From: Sacculina carcini
Lineage: Eukaryota; Arthropoda; Thecostraca; Sacculinidae
Direction: 5' to 3'
Assembly: GCA_916048095.2 (NCBI GenBank)
Contig: OU696571.1
Location: 4,138,501-4,202,500 of the forward strand
Length of the DNA: 64,000 bases
This document shows, one piece after another, positions 11,542 to 24,329 of this stretch. A model generated the notes under the pieces. That model made no database searches. It was not told the origin of the DNA and saw only the letters and a program-made list of their open reading frames with translations. The stretch's first letter is position 1. Each line of letters starts with the position of its first letter. The translations under genes and the position numbers were made by a program.

Positions 11542-12599
11542 GCTGTATTGTTCGAATTTGCTTATATGTTGTACTTCAATGAGTCTCCATCGGTTCATGC
11601 TTGAATAAGAGCTGTGCGTGTTGATTTGATCATTGTTGCCATGTACTTGCAATTGTGCTTGGTTGTTTGTATTTGGTGTCGAGTACATCATAGTCGAATT
11701 CGGTATTTTTCGAGTGTCTACAGCCGATGTGAGCTCTTATTGGACCCCAACCCGTAGGCAATACTTGGGACCCTCGTTATGCTTAAATACTTGGGACCCT
11801 CATTATAGATATAGCATATTAGAGGTTCGACTTTGAAAAAATGCAGTTACTAGCAGCGCCTTTTTCTCCATTAAGCTGGCGACTTTTATGACATATTTTA
11901 ATAGCATTAGTAAATCAACAGTATCCCTCAACGCTCGGTGTTTCGAATTGTGACTTTAGTTCGCCTGGGAACGTGTTCATGTGCATGTACATTCGTAATT
12001 CGAGTCGGCCTTTACGTTTAACTACTGCTTTGGTATTTTGTATTTTCTCATTCTTTTTCCACGTTTTACAAGTAACGTCATCCATACAATTATTCGGTTA
12101 CTTAAGAAAATTGGTCATAAGTAGAGTTGGGAATTTTATGTGATCACATAAAATGCCGTCTTTGAGCAAAAAAACATACAATGTCATTTTCGCTGAAAAA
12201 TATTGTCCAAATATGTACTTCTATAGGTGCGCATGTAATTAATATATGCTGATAACAATTGTAATTATACAGATTACGCATTCAACAATGTATGTTACAC
12301 TCGAACAATGCATATAGGTGAAATATGTAAATACAGCATCGATCCTGTTATCCCAATTCCGAACACCAAGAGCGTCGCACGGTGTTAAACCCTTAGTTAA
12401 CTACCGTATGGTTTGTGGTCTTAGCTATAACCCACTATGCAGATCAAATTGCTTCAAGCCTGGTACATGTGACATTTTTTTGGGAAGGTACATACATCGG
12501 ACATACATGTACTTCATGTTTACATGTTTGGAAATTATCCAACACAAATTGCTCAAGGGGAGTCTGTATCGTCACGTTCATACGGGTTGAAGGAATTCA

Positions 12600-12786
12600 A
12601 TGTGAAGTCGAATTTTCCGAGAAAAACATGTCTGATGGGAAGGGCATGTTTTGCATTGCATGTGACAAAAACGTGTCCGCTGATCACAAGTCGCAGCTCG
12701 ATCAACTCGAAGAACATCAAATGAAATTATGCATGCAGAATCGAATCACGGCATTTTTGCGAGCAGAAGTAGAAAATGGCACCCCT
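12600..12786 (+). pseudogene. BED-type zinc-finger fragment of a hAT transposase
   Basis: The + frame reads GKGMFCIACDKNVSADHKS followed by a Gln/Glu/His-rich helix, which resembles the BED finger (CxxC...H) that opens many hAT transposases. Nothing downstream continues the domain: a CAGTGGCGGTGCCAGG hAT end follows at 12789. It is a remnant, not a gene. Confidence 0.45.
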
Positions 12787-12788
12787 AC

Positions 12789-13244
12789 AGTGGCGGTGCC
12801 AGGGGGGCTGAACCCCCTCCCCACCCGATGACAGCTATCAGCCAGTTGGCTCAGCTAGTCAATTGCATGGGACCCTCAGCTCTTTTCATCCTATTCAATT
12901 ACAATACACATGAAAAACCTCAATGAAAAGTATATTGCGTAAACTATAATTTTTCACAGTTAATTTTTTAAATTTTTCGTGAATTGTTATTTTTTGCTAT
13001 GCTGATTGTGATGGCAATATACTCAATGAACTGAACTCTGCAGAATTATCGGGGGTATACTTGCATATTCATACACCCCAGCCAATTTGTCGGGGGTATA
13101 TATACCCCTCATACCCCCCACCCAATTTCTAGGGGGTTATATACCGCTCATACACCCCAGCCAATTTCTAGGGGGTATATATACCACTCATACACCCCAG
13201 CCAATTTGTCGGGGTATATATACCCCGTAGGATCTACGCTCATG
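12789..13244. mobile_element. hAT-like relic with internal ~40-bp tandem repeats
   Basis: The block from 'GATGACAGCTATCA' onward is homologous to 22042-22396 and 35595-36200. It ends in GGATCTACGCTCATGG, the family's right end. At 13048-13225 a ~40-bp unit (GGGGGTATATATACC...ACACCCCAGCCAATTT) occurs about four times. The left end is overlaid by a CAGTGGCGG-type terminus, so two families are fused here. Confidence 0.6.
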
Positions 13245-13908
13245 GTGCTTGCAGCTTCCAATTCAACTAGTTCAATGCAATCGGGTACCGGAGGGAATGT
13301 TGTCAGATAGAACAATACACAGAACGCGCAATGACAATACGGCAGCTCGATAACACATCTAATACAACTGTAACTAATGTTCGGTTGTCGACGCATAAAA
13401 TAACATGATGCTGGTCGAACAGAACACCGCAGCGAGTGTTGGATCTATCGCGTCTGCTAGTCGTTCCCGTATGCGAGTTGGTACACGTATATTGGAAGCG
13501 ACTGACTAGATTTGACGACAAACATATCAGATGACATTTGAATACAGCGTACTGGAAGAATTTAACATTCCATATTTTGAAACAGCTCATTCTCATGACA
13601 AACTGTTTTTCTTTCAGATAGCAAGATGTGTAGTGCAGGGGATTTTCTGTAAGCAAGGAGCGAACGGTCAAGGCAGCGATAGCGACCGTATGGTGAAACG
13701 ATAGGTGATATTCAGTTTTGATGCACTCATAGTGACTACATGCAACTACATCTGAGATCCTCTAATTCATGTGAGCTTGACGATTATTCATGTTCCAATG
13801 TAAATTTATGTCTTCCGAAAGCGGCTCCGAGCTTAACAGGCCGATTCTGTTCATGTGTGGAGAACGTACTAATTTTGGTGAATCCCGTCTTCTAAACCAT
13901 GTACCATC

Positions 13909-14165
13909 CAGAGCCGTAGCAACCGCCCCCCGTACCCCCCGGCCGGGGGGCCCGAATGTTGAGGGGCCCCGTTGCTTCACGTATGATATTAAAATTTATA
14001 ATATTTATTATGTATAGTCTTTACCTTTTTGCTCAGATGTTTCCACCTGAGCTTGTATTATGTGATTATGTCTAATGAATACATTCATTATTTGGTGATT
14101 TATTTATAATGGGGGCCCAAGTGTTGCCTTCGGTGGGGGAGCCATAATTCCTCGCAACGGCTCTG
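13909..14165. mobile_element. hAT-type MITE with perfect 8-bp TSD
   Basis: A 257-bp element with ends CAGAGCCGTAGCAACC and GCAACGGCTCTG. It is flanked by the exact duplication GTACCATC (13901-13908 and 14166-14173). A second copy at 35903-36179 and a decayed one at 43389-43610 share its interior. Confidence 0.9.
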
Positions 14166-14192
14166 GTACCATCCCCCTCCTTTGAATGTCCG

Positions 14193-14454
14193 CAGTGGCG
14201 GCGCCAGGCTTCTTCCGGTGGCGGTGGCTACGGAAAAAATTGAGGGGGCTTGGCGAAGCATGAAGAACTACACTCGAACGCTGACTACATAATATTATAA
14301 TATGGGACTGGGGCACACTGATTCAGTCCTCGAACTTGAGCCAAAATTACAGGACTTCATTTACAGTGTTAAGAAATTGTATTGTCCATGATTATGATTT
14401 TTGGGGGGCTTAGGGGGGCTTCAGCCTTCCAAGCCCCCCTTGGTGCCGCCACTG
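14193..14454. mobile_element. hAT-type MITE, long subtype, perfect TSD
   Basis: 262 bp, starting CAGTGGCGGCGCCAGG and ending TGGTGCCGCCACTG, flanked by exact AATGTCCG duplications (14185-14192 and 14455-14462). It is the inverted-orientation relative of 10091-10339 and lies 19 bp after the target duplication of the neighbouring MITE. Confidence 0.92.
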
Positions 14455-14867
14455 AATGTCCGTAATATCAAACAGACGTTGGATGCCGACCGCGGCCTCG
14501 AACCCGCCGGTACAAATGCTTGACTACAGGGGAAGCCAGCTGTGAAGGTGCATACGAACCACTGCGTCCAACCAGATGCAGATATGTCGTTCTTATCTGT
14601 CGGCAACCAAAAGCCAGTTCCGTGCTATTCCCGCCCACAAAGCCAGAGCGGATAATACCCTACCGCGTCATGATAGTGTGACGTGAGAATGCATGCATGT
14701 ACTTTTTTGTCTGTCGCTTGCCTTTGTCGTTTTTGTGATACGTATCCTTTCATTGCGTTGTAAATATATTATTCAATTGAATGCAATGCCTGAGTGAAAA
14801 AACCGGTAGTTTTGTGGAATTTCATGCTATTTTGATCTACTGATTGATTGATTTTACTATGTAGATG

Positions 14868-15087
14868 TACTAGGGTCGTTCCAAAATTAATGCTTCCTAT
14901 TTTTTAACTCCGCCCCAAATAATTGGAGGACGTGGAAATTTACAACATTTTATGATACACCTGTTACCAGCATATGCTAAAATTGTCTGTTCTCTATTGC
15001 ATATATTCTCGACGTGACGTCTTGACAGACAAAGTTTGTCATGATGACTCGTCAGAAGCGTTTAATATGGTAGATGACGCTCAGAAC
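14868..15087. mobile_element. Possible mariner-like 5' end
   Basis: The run GGGTCGTTCCAAAATTAATG resembles the terminal repeat of mariner-type elements. The sequence is cut at 15088 by a hAT element. No transposase is readable. Confidence 0.35.
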
Positions 15088-15472
15088 CAGTGTTTCTCAA
15101 CGTGGGCCATATGGCCCCCTTGGGGGCCACGGGAATTTTCTGAGGGGTCATAGGACGAAATTTAAAAAATGGGGGGCCACCATATTTTCTCACGGTCCAC
15201 GAAACATTTGTTGAAACAATTTAATAGTTTATATTATTATTGTCGATGTTGTACATTTCAATCGCATGTTCCGGTTGTGGCGTTGTTTCGGTTGTCGGTG
15301 GAAATAATCACCAGCTTACATGAGCTAATCCTATGGAGAGGCCGCGTCGCGACGATCCATGTGTGTATGGGGCCACAAGGACTTCTAGGGGACCACTGAC
15401 AGTTTCTGGGGGCCACAAGGACTCACATTGTGTTTAAGGGGGTCATGACAATAAAAAGGTTGAGAACCACTG
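15088..15472. mobile_element. hAT relic, CAGTGgTTCTCAAC type
   Basis: Ends CAGTGTTTCTCAACG and AAAGGTTGAGAACCACTG form the terminal inverted repeat of the SPIN/Charlie-like hAT group. The interior has no transposase. The flanking 8-mers (CTCAGAAC, CTTTATAC) match poorly, so the copy is old. Confidence 0.8.
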
Positions 15473-15569
15473 CTTTATACCATTCGAGTGTTCACACCAA
15501 GCTTGTATGAAGCATCTACTAGATCATCCCTCGTGGAAGCTGATCAGCCAAATTGGTTAAAAAGACATA

Positions 15570-15766
15570 TCTCTAGATATATTGAGAGGTGTGTGCTCGA
15601 CTGCTGTGCTCAATGCCGGCGACAACAGAGCCGGGATTGCGCCGCTGTTGGTTGCGTTCGAACGTTTCAACATCTAACCATCCAGCCAGTGTCGCTTCAG
15701 GAAGCCAGCCCATCAAACCAGTGAACCACATGTTCACACTGCAGAACTCAACACACACACACACAA

Positions 15767-15802
<36 letters not shown>

Positions 15803-16175
15803 TGCCAGTGTGATGCCGGGGAGGCTTCCAAACGTGGTGACCGTCCGACGACGCGGAACGGCACTTGCCTGTTCCAAGGGCCGCGGTGGTCGTTTGTTGT
15901 GTCACGTGCCACTCGGCGTGTGGTGTGTGTGTATGTGTGTGTGTGCCGCGTGACACACTGTCTGCACGCTTGCCAGTGCGGTTGCGCGCGCGCGCGTGTG
16001 TGTGTCAAAAAGTAAAAGTAGTCGAGACTGCGGCGAGCGCTGTCGCAATGCACGACGCGGTGGCGGCGGCGGCGACATTACCGACGCGTCTGGCGATCTC
16101 CCGCCTGCGTGTCGTCGCACTAACAATCCCCTGGCTGGTCTCACTGACTGGTCTGTCACACGCACATCGATGCAC
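15570..16175. other. GC-rich stretch of unknown nature
   Basis: Its composition is like the exons of this window (poly-Gly codons, Cys-rich frames at 15800-16000 and 16020-16140) and it is broken by (CA)n and (TG)n tracts. I could not assemble exons with consistent phases, nor recognise a family. It could be exons or 5' UTR of an unrecognised gene, perhaps upstream of the secreted-protein gene at 17877. Confidence 0.3.
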
Positions 16176-16604
16176 GCATGTATGTGTGGGTGTGTGTGTA
16201 TGAATACGGGGCCTTACGGGCAGGCAACCTTACTGGTGTTGGGCAAGCGGTCGACATCACAACTGGACCACTTGCAGTTGTTAGATGGACAGTGCGTGCA
16301 CAGCTATAATAGCTCCAATACACGGCAGAGTTGCTATTGAAATTGACGATGTGAAAGCACCAAATGTGAAGCAAACGCTCGTTCAGAACAAGAATCGATC
16401 AGGGCTCAGTGTACATGTTGTAAAAGGGAGCTCACACATGCTTTTGCCAAGATGGAGACTGACTGGAAGTTGAAAGAGGACGTGTCTGGTGTTGCTGCCA
16501 GAAAACAAAAAGATCTCCAAACAATCACCATAGATACGAATAACTAGAATGTCTTGAAACAAATAATGCGTGCTGATACATTAAGTCAGGAAATGGCCCA
16601 CGCC

Positions 16605-16798
16605 CAATGGTGGCGCCAAGGGGGAGCTTGGATGGGCTGAAGCGCCCCAAAATATGTCAACCCTTCCTGAGCCACCCCCTTCCCAAGAACTCTGACCACG
16701 AACATTTCGAGTTTAGTTCGTCATGTTTCGCCAGGCCCCTGCATTTTTTCTCAGTCACCCATAACCCTCCACCGGAAAAAACCCTGGCGCCGCCACTG
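16605..16798. mobile_element. hAT-type MITE, short subtype
   Basis: Left end CAATGGTGGCGCCAAGG, right end CTGGCGCCGCCACTG. The core is shared with 11353-11541. Flanking 8-mers CCCACGCC and CCTATACT agree at 4 of 8, differing mostly by transitions. Confidence 0.8.
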
Positions 16799-16954
16799 CC
16801 TATACTGCTGGATCAGCTCGTGGTATCACTATGTTGTCTGACCATAGCCATCCCTGAACCACTGTATCAGAACACAACCACGGGTCCAGCACACTTTTGG
16901 CTAAGAAGAACGTCATTTAAGAACTATATCGACACATCGAAATATATTCTAGAT

Positions 16955-17130
16955 CAGCGGTCCGTAGCCTGTGGACAATTCCGCACTGGTGGAGAATGGA
17001 GGGCTTGCCAAGTGGGGAAGTTGTCAGATCGGACAGAAAGAAAAATATGTTTCTATAATGCGAAATCGTTAATTTTTCGTTTCTAGCGACTTCCTGATAT
17101 TCAATGTGGTTTAACAACTGAATTTATTGT
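16955..17130. mobile_element. Truncated copy of the 940-bp hAT family
   Basis: The stretch from AGCGGTCCGTAGCCTGTGG to about 17130 is the reverse complement of the right end of the element at 20764-21703 (shared GGAGAATGGA, CAAGTGGGGAAGTTGTCAGA blocks). Only one end is present. Confidence 0.65.
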
Positions 17131-17549
17131 ATTTCTCGGTGTAGTTGTTGAAAATGAGTTTGCTCATTAAAGAGCTGGCATATTTAGAAGAAAAAGGGAA
17201 ACAAGAAAAAAGGCTATCAGAATCAGAAAAAAGGCTACGGACCTCCAATCTAAACTATTTCATTTCCAGACACACAAACACAGGCCAGAAATGATGCGCT
17301 CATTTACGCTTGCACACATCACGTTATATAATGATTTCTCTGCTTATTGTGTTGTTCAATCATGTAGCTTGATGTTGGCCGATGTTTCCCAACTGGCTGT
17401 CATTTGTGGCGACAAATTCTAGCTGCCGGGTGTGTGCGTGTTACACATCAGTGTCATGTAATCGCGTGTGCATGCTCGGTGAATGGTTGAGGTGCATATC
17501 GTGTGTGCTATGCTCTGTTGCTTTCGTGCGAGGCCCCGTTTCATGCTCC

Positions 17550-17708
<159 letters not shown>

Positions 17709-17876
17709 ATACAGTCAGCTGTTCTAGATAAACGTGAAAGTTGTCTCTCCGTTGGTTCAGTGTCTTCTTGGTTGTTCGGCGTAGGGTGCCCAGAGAGGTC
17801 AGTCATTTGTTGACGTGCTGGGCTTGTGCATCGATTGCAGATTGGTGGTCTGTTTGAGTGCATTGCTGACCACGCC

Positions 17877-20172
17877 ATGAACTCGCCAATGCAGGTAATT
17901 CAACAATACATAAATCTCGCTCGTCTATCTGGCATGTAATCCAGCGCAATCTGGTTAATTCAAGTGGTCCGGTCTAATCCGATCAATTCTCTGCCAGCGC
18001 AGGCAAACTACAAATAAATATAATGGTAAAACGAGAATTCACTTCAATAAATTCATTTTTACTGTGCACGCATTAACCATCCAAGAACGTTTTTGGTGTT
18101 CTAGAAATTTACTGCTCGCTATAGTTTTCATATTCATTATTGTGTTAATTTTTCAGAACATTTTTTGCTGGCACTGCACTGTATCAATGTATGTATAAAT
18201 TTGTTGGTTCCTAAATTTGATATTGGCTGGTTTTTGGACACAAAAAGTGTATGCAAATATCGGTGTTGTTATGGGCAGTTGGTTGTGGTGGCAGCCGTAT
18301 TGTGTATTCTCCAATTGACCGCCGAAGTGGACTCGATGAAAATAAAGCTGCCAAGTTTCAGAAAACGCCGGCCAGGTAACCATACTAACAGTGAGAACTA
18401 TGAAAAGATGGCATTATCCATTGAGCACGTTTGTATTGGAACAATATTGTTTCCGTTTCATTTAGATTGTGTCTAAGGGTCGTAACAGTTTATAAATTAA
18501 ATTACTGAATTATGTTGCCTAGGCATTGTTCTGACAAACTGTGTTGCCAATTCCTAAATGTTTTTAGTATATACTACGCTATTATAAGCGAAGCGAGTCT
18601 AAATAGAGATTGACAAGATTTGAGCGTTCCGACCGTAACGGTTTTTGCGTGCTAATAATTCCAAAAACTACGGGGCCAATTTCTACCAAATTCTATCAAT
18701 TTTAGAGAAAACTTGATGAATAAAACCTCATTGCATGCCATATTAAACTTCTCGGGGAAAATTTATGAAGTGTTTTCGACAAAAACAAATTTATAAAACG
18801 TTTCTCGCTTTTGATTTACTCTTTTTCAACGATCTTTTATGGCTTCTTAGCTGTTTGGCCCGTTTTGATCACATTTTCAAAATGTTATAGACCATTTAAT
18901 CTTGTACAAATTTGATCTGCAACAAAAACATGTTCAAAAATGTATTAGGGTATTAAAAAAGGAATTTTAAAATTATATTGTTTATAATTTATACTATCAA
19001 CGGTATTTAATGTTTTTCTGCTCTCTAACTGTTTAGCCAATTTTAATAAGATTTTCATCATATTTGGGCCAATTAATTTTGTACATCTTAGTATATAATA
19101 TTAAACTTGATAAGCATCATTTCAACCACGTTTTTGTAAGTTTTAAATAACTTCGAAGCAAACTTTTTGCGCCAGATCGCCTTACTGATATAATTACTGA
19201 AATAATATTATTTCACTCATTTAATTAGTGTGAACATTTTATTACTATACAAAATACACATTCCGTTAAATATAATATTACTTCACACATACTTGAATTA
19301 ACGAGGTGTATTTTACTATTCTTATTATCACAGAAAGTTCTACAGAAACAGTTGTTTTTGGATGGTGTTATATTGCCGAATTTCTCGCTGATCAAATTTG
19401 TGAATTTATACTAAGAATATTCTGAGTGGAGAGATGCTACCTTTTTATAAACAGTTAATAATTAATGTATTAACAATATTACCTTCACAGTGTTTTCACA
19501 TATGTAAGTGCATGTGTTTGCACGTGTGTGTGTGTGTGTGTGTCAGGTAACAAGCCTGGTCGCGCGAGGCCTGCCCCCGCTAACGGTAACAAAATGCCCG
19601 TGTACCTCCAGATGAACAACGGCAACTCTGTTCCCGTATTTCCGCTGCCGGGATCAATGGGTCAGCCGGTGGCGGGAGCTGCGCTTCACACCCAAGACCG
19701 GCCCACTCCCGGCGCATTCTCTCCGCACGACAACGCTGCGCCAGCTGGTGTCGGCGTGTCCAAGCATGCCGAAACATCATTCGGCCAGCCGGAAAACATC
19801 CAGGCCAAGCTGAGCTCCATGATGCCGGCCGATTTTGACGAGGGAGTGTTCGCCAAGGACTTTGGCGGCTCGCTGCCAGATTTTCCCGATCTGTCGAGCA
19901 TATTCGACGACTCGGCCAGTTTCTCGTCGCGACTGGACGCGGAAGATCGAGAACAGCCTCAGCATGTCAGAGAAGACGTAGCCGCTTTCCAGCCGTCCGA
20001 TTCCATGGCGTTCAACGGCGCCCAGATGAGGGAGCATCCGGCACAGCTCGACCAACGTCCTCAGCGCAAACATCACCAGCCGCTGCATCAGAAGCCGAGG
20101 AAAAAGCCGTTTGTTGGTGTCGTCTACAGACCAGGAGCTCAGCGAGGCCACACAGAGAACACACGCAACTGA
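17877..20172 (+). CDS. Unrecognised secreted protein, 3 exons
   Basis: Coding exons 17877-17894, 18279-18375 and 19547-20172 join through GT-AG introns (phase 0, then phase 1) into a 246-residue protein. Only the join creates the signal peptide MNSPMQLVVVAAVLCILQL, with the likely cleavage near AEVDS; this is the strongest support for the model. The mature part starts with a basic KLPSFRKRRPG, a possible furin-type site, and is rich in Pro, Gln, Gly and Asn. An acidic middle (DFDEGVFAKDFGG...PDFPDLSSIFDD) precedes a basic tail (HQKPRKKPF). It has no cysteines after the signal peptide. I do not recognise the family; a matrix or prohormone-like protein is possible. Exon 3 follows directly on a (TG)n tract. 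Confidence 0.7.
18570..19150. repeat. Repeat with AAGCGAAGCGAG end and ~180-bp internal units
   Basis: After TATAAGCGAAGCGAGTC, a degenerate unit recurs with a spacing of ~180 bp at about 18667, 18849 and 19027 (…TGTTTRGCCmrTTTT…ATTTTGTACA). The element at 42406-43075 has an inverted GCTCGCTTCGCTCGCTCG end and its own ~171-bp duplicated units. The class is unknown. It fills the second intron of the secreted-protein gene. Confidence 0.45.
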
Positions 20173-20755
20173 TCGTCAACTTATCAGGTATTTGGCCAAT
20201 GGCTCAGTGATGGCGTCGGTCTAAAGTTTAGCACCACCTATGAGTTGTAAAGGTGGAATCCGAGTGTAGTGAATGGAAGAACAGCTAGGGTGTTCTTCGA
20301 GGCGTCTATTGTAGTTGTTCTTGACATTTGACTAACTTTCCATTGATGCATAATGTCCATAATGTGCCGAGGTGAATTTTTTGTCCTATAGAACAACTGT
20401 GCATAAGATTTACGCTGCGCAGTTTTGAACGTGCAGCCAATCATAGTGGCAGTCACCAAGTCAAATATCAGAGGTTTCTTGGATCGAATTTATCAAAAAC
20501 AACAACCACAACAGCATCGTATATTTGATATAGTGCACGTATTTAGACACAGGCGCGAAATGAAATACAACAGACAGAAACAACGTATCAAGTAGAGGGT
20601 ATGCTTAAACAGAATGAATGAAACACGTTTTTTAGGATGGTAGCAGCTAGATGTTTGTTGGCTATCAAGCAGCTCATCCTCCCTTGAAACAGGGTTTGTT
20701 TATTATTTATAGACACCCTTCTAACTGCATGAAAGTTGGGGGGGCGTTTTAGTAG
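20173..20755. other. Downstream flank, no gene seen
   Basis: Probable 3' UTR and intergenic DNA after the secreted-protein gene. I see nothing recognisable. Confidence 0.4.
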
Positions 20756-20763
20756 GTCTAGAG

Positions 20764-21703
20764 CAGTGGTTCTTAACCTTTTTTCTCTGATTCCCCACTT
20801 CTTAATGAGCCATCTTGTTGGTAGCCATTGCTACGCTAAAATTGACAACAACGCACGTTCATCAGCGATACCAGATCCCAGGTAAATTGCGTAAGTATTC
20901 GCGTAGTTTTTATAAAGACTGGTATGTGCTTGGATTGCCAATACAAATTGCCTTTAAAAAGGCAACGATGCGAACAGTTTTCTCAAACGCTATATTCACA
21001 CGGGCACGAAACACAGTGAACAGTAAACGAAAACAAGTCGGAAAGCGAGGCGCGACGGGCGATGCACGGTACCCAACGGCACAATGTGCGTGCTTAGGTG
21101 TGATTTGGATTATGTCAGTATCGGGCAATAAGCACGCTCAACGGAAGTTGTCCGGTACTGGCATAAATGCGCCTTGAGTGGGTCTACTTGAGCGTTGTGC
21201 AAAATGTGATTTAGTCGAGAACATGCTGCACCAGACAACGCTCATATACACATAATGCGAGACAGCGACCATACACAATTGCAATAAAAGCGCACATTAT
21301 ACAATACAACCAATGCAACACACACATGCAATACAATACGACGCGACACAGCAATTAACACGTGACACAATATGATTAACATTCAAGACACAATATGATT
21401 AACATTCAAGACACAATATGATTAAATAATAGATAATCGACACAATATATTTCACAATGAAAATGAGAAAAAAAGGTGCAATGCAGTGCCTGCAATCTCT
21501 TCATTTTCCACCACAGCGCTGATAAATTCAACAAACTCAGTTGGTACATCAAATTGAATGTCAAGAGGTCATTGGAAACAAAAATAAACGAATTTGAATT
21601 TTTAAAATCACATATTTGTCGTTCTGTCCGACCTTTAGCTTCCCACTTGACAACTCTTCCATTCCCCACCAGTGAGGAATTCCCCACAGGTTAAGAACCA
21701 CTG
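20764..21703. mobile_element. Complete 940-bp non-autonomous hAT element
   Basis: Terminal repeats CAGTGGTTCTTAACC and GGTTAAGAACCACTG are flanked by a perfect GTCTAGAG duplication (20756-20763 and 21704-21711). No transposase frame is seen. A 23-bp unit (CACAATATGATTAACATTCAAGA) is repeated about 2.6 times at 21366-21427. Confidence 0.92.
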
Positions 21704-22041
21704 GTCTAGAGCAATAAAGATATGATAGTCTGACGCAAGCGGTGATATTTTTCGCTGCGCGAATAATTCTTGCAGACTGCTGCTTTGGTGATGGAAGTTA
21801 TATATGTGTACGCACAAAAAACACTATCAACAAATATAATGCATTTGGCATAACAATAGGGCTTGGCATGTGTCACAGTCGCAAACACGAGAAGCAACAT
21901 AAATGATAATTGATGACAGGTACAGCATGATGAATGGCAGCGTATCACGTTGATGGATGGTCGTTGGCTACCAGGTAACTCATCCGCCATTGAACAGGTT
22001 TTAATATCATTCCTGTAGAGCAGAGATCCATAGTCGGGGAT

Positions 22042-22396
22042 CAATGGCGTAGATTTGTGTCGAGGCTCGGGGGGATGACAGCCATCATGCATTAGTGTTA
22101 AAAGTTGACTCAGTTGGACAATTGCTTGGAACCCTCATGTATTTTCCGTCTATAAAATTACAACACACACTTGTAAACACAATTAAAAGTATGTAGCGTA
22201 AAGTATCATTTTTTACATATATATAATTTTTACATTTTTAGAGAATAGTTATTTTTTACTATGCTGATTTTGATGATCATACACCCATTGAACTGAGCTC
22301 AGCAGAATTTTCGGGGTGTATATTTGCATATTCATACCTCCCAGCCAATCTGTCGTGGTATATATACCCCAATACCCCCCAGGATCTACGTCCATG
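22042..22396. mobile_element. hAT-like non-autonomous element
   Basis: The ends CAATGGCGTAGAT and ATCTACGTCCATG form an inverted repeat. The interior is shared with 12830-13244 and 35595-36205, whose end reads ATCTACGCCCCTG, the reverse of the common hAT-like CAGGGGCGTAGAT terminus. Confidence 0.65.
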
Positions 22397-22669
22397 TCGG
22401 GGGTGCATGCCTAGGGTGCGAGTCTGGTTCTTAAAGGGTGCGATGATTCTTATGACAAAATTTTCCTATGCTTTGTATTTCCCGGAAGAAATTTCAAAGG
22501 AAACGTATAGGAATTCAAAAGTATATGAATAAATATTGAAAATAACATATTGTTACTACGTCGTCTATATTGTATCTTTTTCATCACAGCTATCAAGAAT
22601 TCAGGGAGTGCGAGAACTGACTGCTGATTTTAATAGGGTGCGAACACTGAGAATGGTTGAGAACCACTG
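22397..22669. mobile_element. hAT relic, one clear end
   Basis: The right end GAATGGTTGAGAACCACTG is a hAT terminus of the same class as 15472 and 21703. The phrase AGGGTGCGA occurs near both ends. The left terminus is not clear. Confidence 0.5.
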
Positions 22670-24329
22670 GTGTAGAGTATCTGTAGTCACCTCCTCACTG
22701 TACAATTATTGGGAAGTCGATTTCGATACCGAAGAATCTATGATATTACTCGTACATATTGGTCCCTACTTGTTGAGCATTACAGCGAATTAGGTGTCCC
22801 GTTCTTACTTTTGTTTCCCCTTTTATTTATTTTCCTTGCGTTTGAATTTCGTTTTTCGTTTTTTGTCATATACTTGGCTCATTGGAGAATGTGATGGTGA
22901 TGTCCAAAGCCATCACCATATTGGAGGAGTGATCAGTGCCCTGTGCGGTCGGCATAGTATTTGTGGGAAAGATCGCACTGTGTTCACCGTGTAGAATCGC
23001 ATGTTCACCGTGTAGAAATATCAGATTTGGTTATTTTGGCAAACAGAGAATTTAAGATATAATCAAGAGAAATATAAAAACGAATTGAAACCTAGCATTC
23101 ACAAAATCTGCATTGCATATTTTAAACAGTTATGTAAATTTTTAATTCATAATTTGATCAGCAAGCGCCAACGCATACATATTTCCAAAGGCAGATTCTG
23201 AAGGATATTTGGCATTACTGAGTTTTGGTGTCGTGTTTTTGCCAGGCTTTTGTCATTGTATTTCTTTCGTATGTGGGTGCTTTTTTATCAACAGACGCTA
23301 GCTGATGTATGGCACTGGAAATTTCTCCCTGGCTGTCAATTCAAGCAAGAACTTGGATTCTGCAAACACATCTACTCTGCGCCAACGAGCAGCATGATTT
23401 TTAGTAACATTTAATAGTTTAATTATAGTGTTTCATAATATAATTGTTTTGTATGTGTCGTTATAGCAATGTGTTTGTGTGCATATTTCTTCTCATACGT
23501 GTACATATTTGGTGTATGTGTGTATACTCGTGTGTATGTGTCTAGTTGAGGGCACAATATTTTATGCAGTACAAAAAGTCGGGCTTCACGTGTCACGTAT
23601 GCGCTGTTATACGAATAATCATATTCAGCCGAAAAAAATTGTTCTTTGTTATTAATTTGTGTCAGGTAATAATATAAACACTTTCTATACTGTATTATTC
23701 AGATTTTTACATGATTGAGTATTTTGGTAGTATTTAATTCGTTCATTATAAATTATGTTGATACTATAGTTATTCGTTTTGCTAACATTCTGCTTTGTGA
23801 AAACTGCAATTTTCACTGATAATTTTTTTCTCAATATTTATCCAATTGTTTTTTCAGGAATTTCTCTTAATTTCAGAAGTTCTTGATGAGTTTCATTGAG
23901 CAGAAATTGACAGCTCACCAACCCATGGTCTTTCATGTTTTTGCTTTAATGATTCTTCATTTCGGCTGTTGTGTACTTTGATTTGTAACTTGCATTGTTT
24001 TGTGAGGTTTAGCATTTGTGAATGTCAAATATACGACTATATTTTGTCTCTGCTGTTAAACACGGTATTTCTCAACAAGGTTGGACCCAGGCATTTTTAT
24101 TGGGCGAAAGAGCAAATTATTTTTTTCAGGATCAAATGTAATCAACATCCATTAGTGAAAATCGTTGCTTTCGGCTGAACAGCACTAGCACATTTGCTAA
24201 CATGCTCATTACAAAAATGCAATTTCTTAAACAAAACTAATCACTAATCATTCAATCATATACTTTCTATTTAACCATGCATTATACAGTTGCATTTCCC
24301 TCACATACGTCCATTTTGACCAGCTTGAT
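22670..24329. other. Intergenic, no gene seen
   Basis: AT-rich DNA with no supportable coding region, RNA gene or element. Short TG-rich stretches occur near 23460-23550. Confidence 0.5.
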
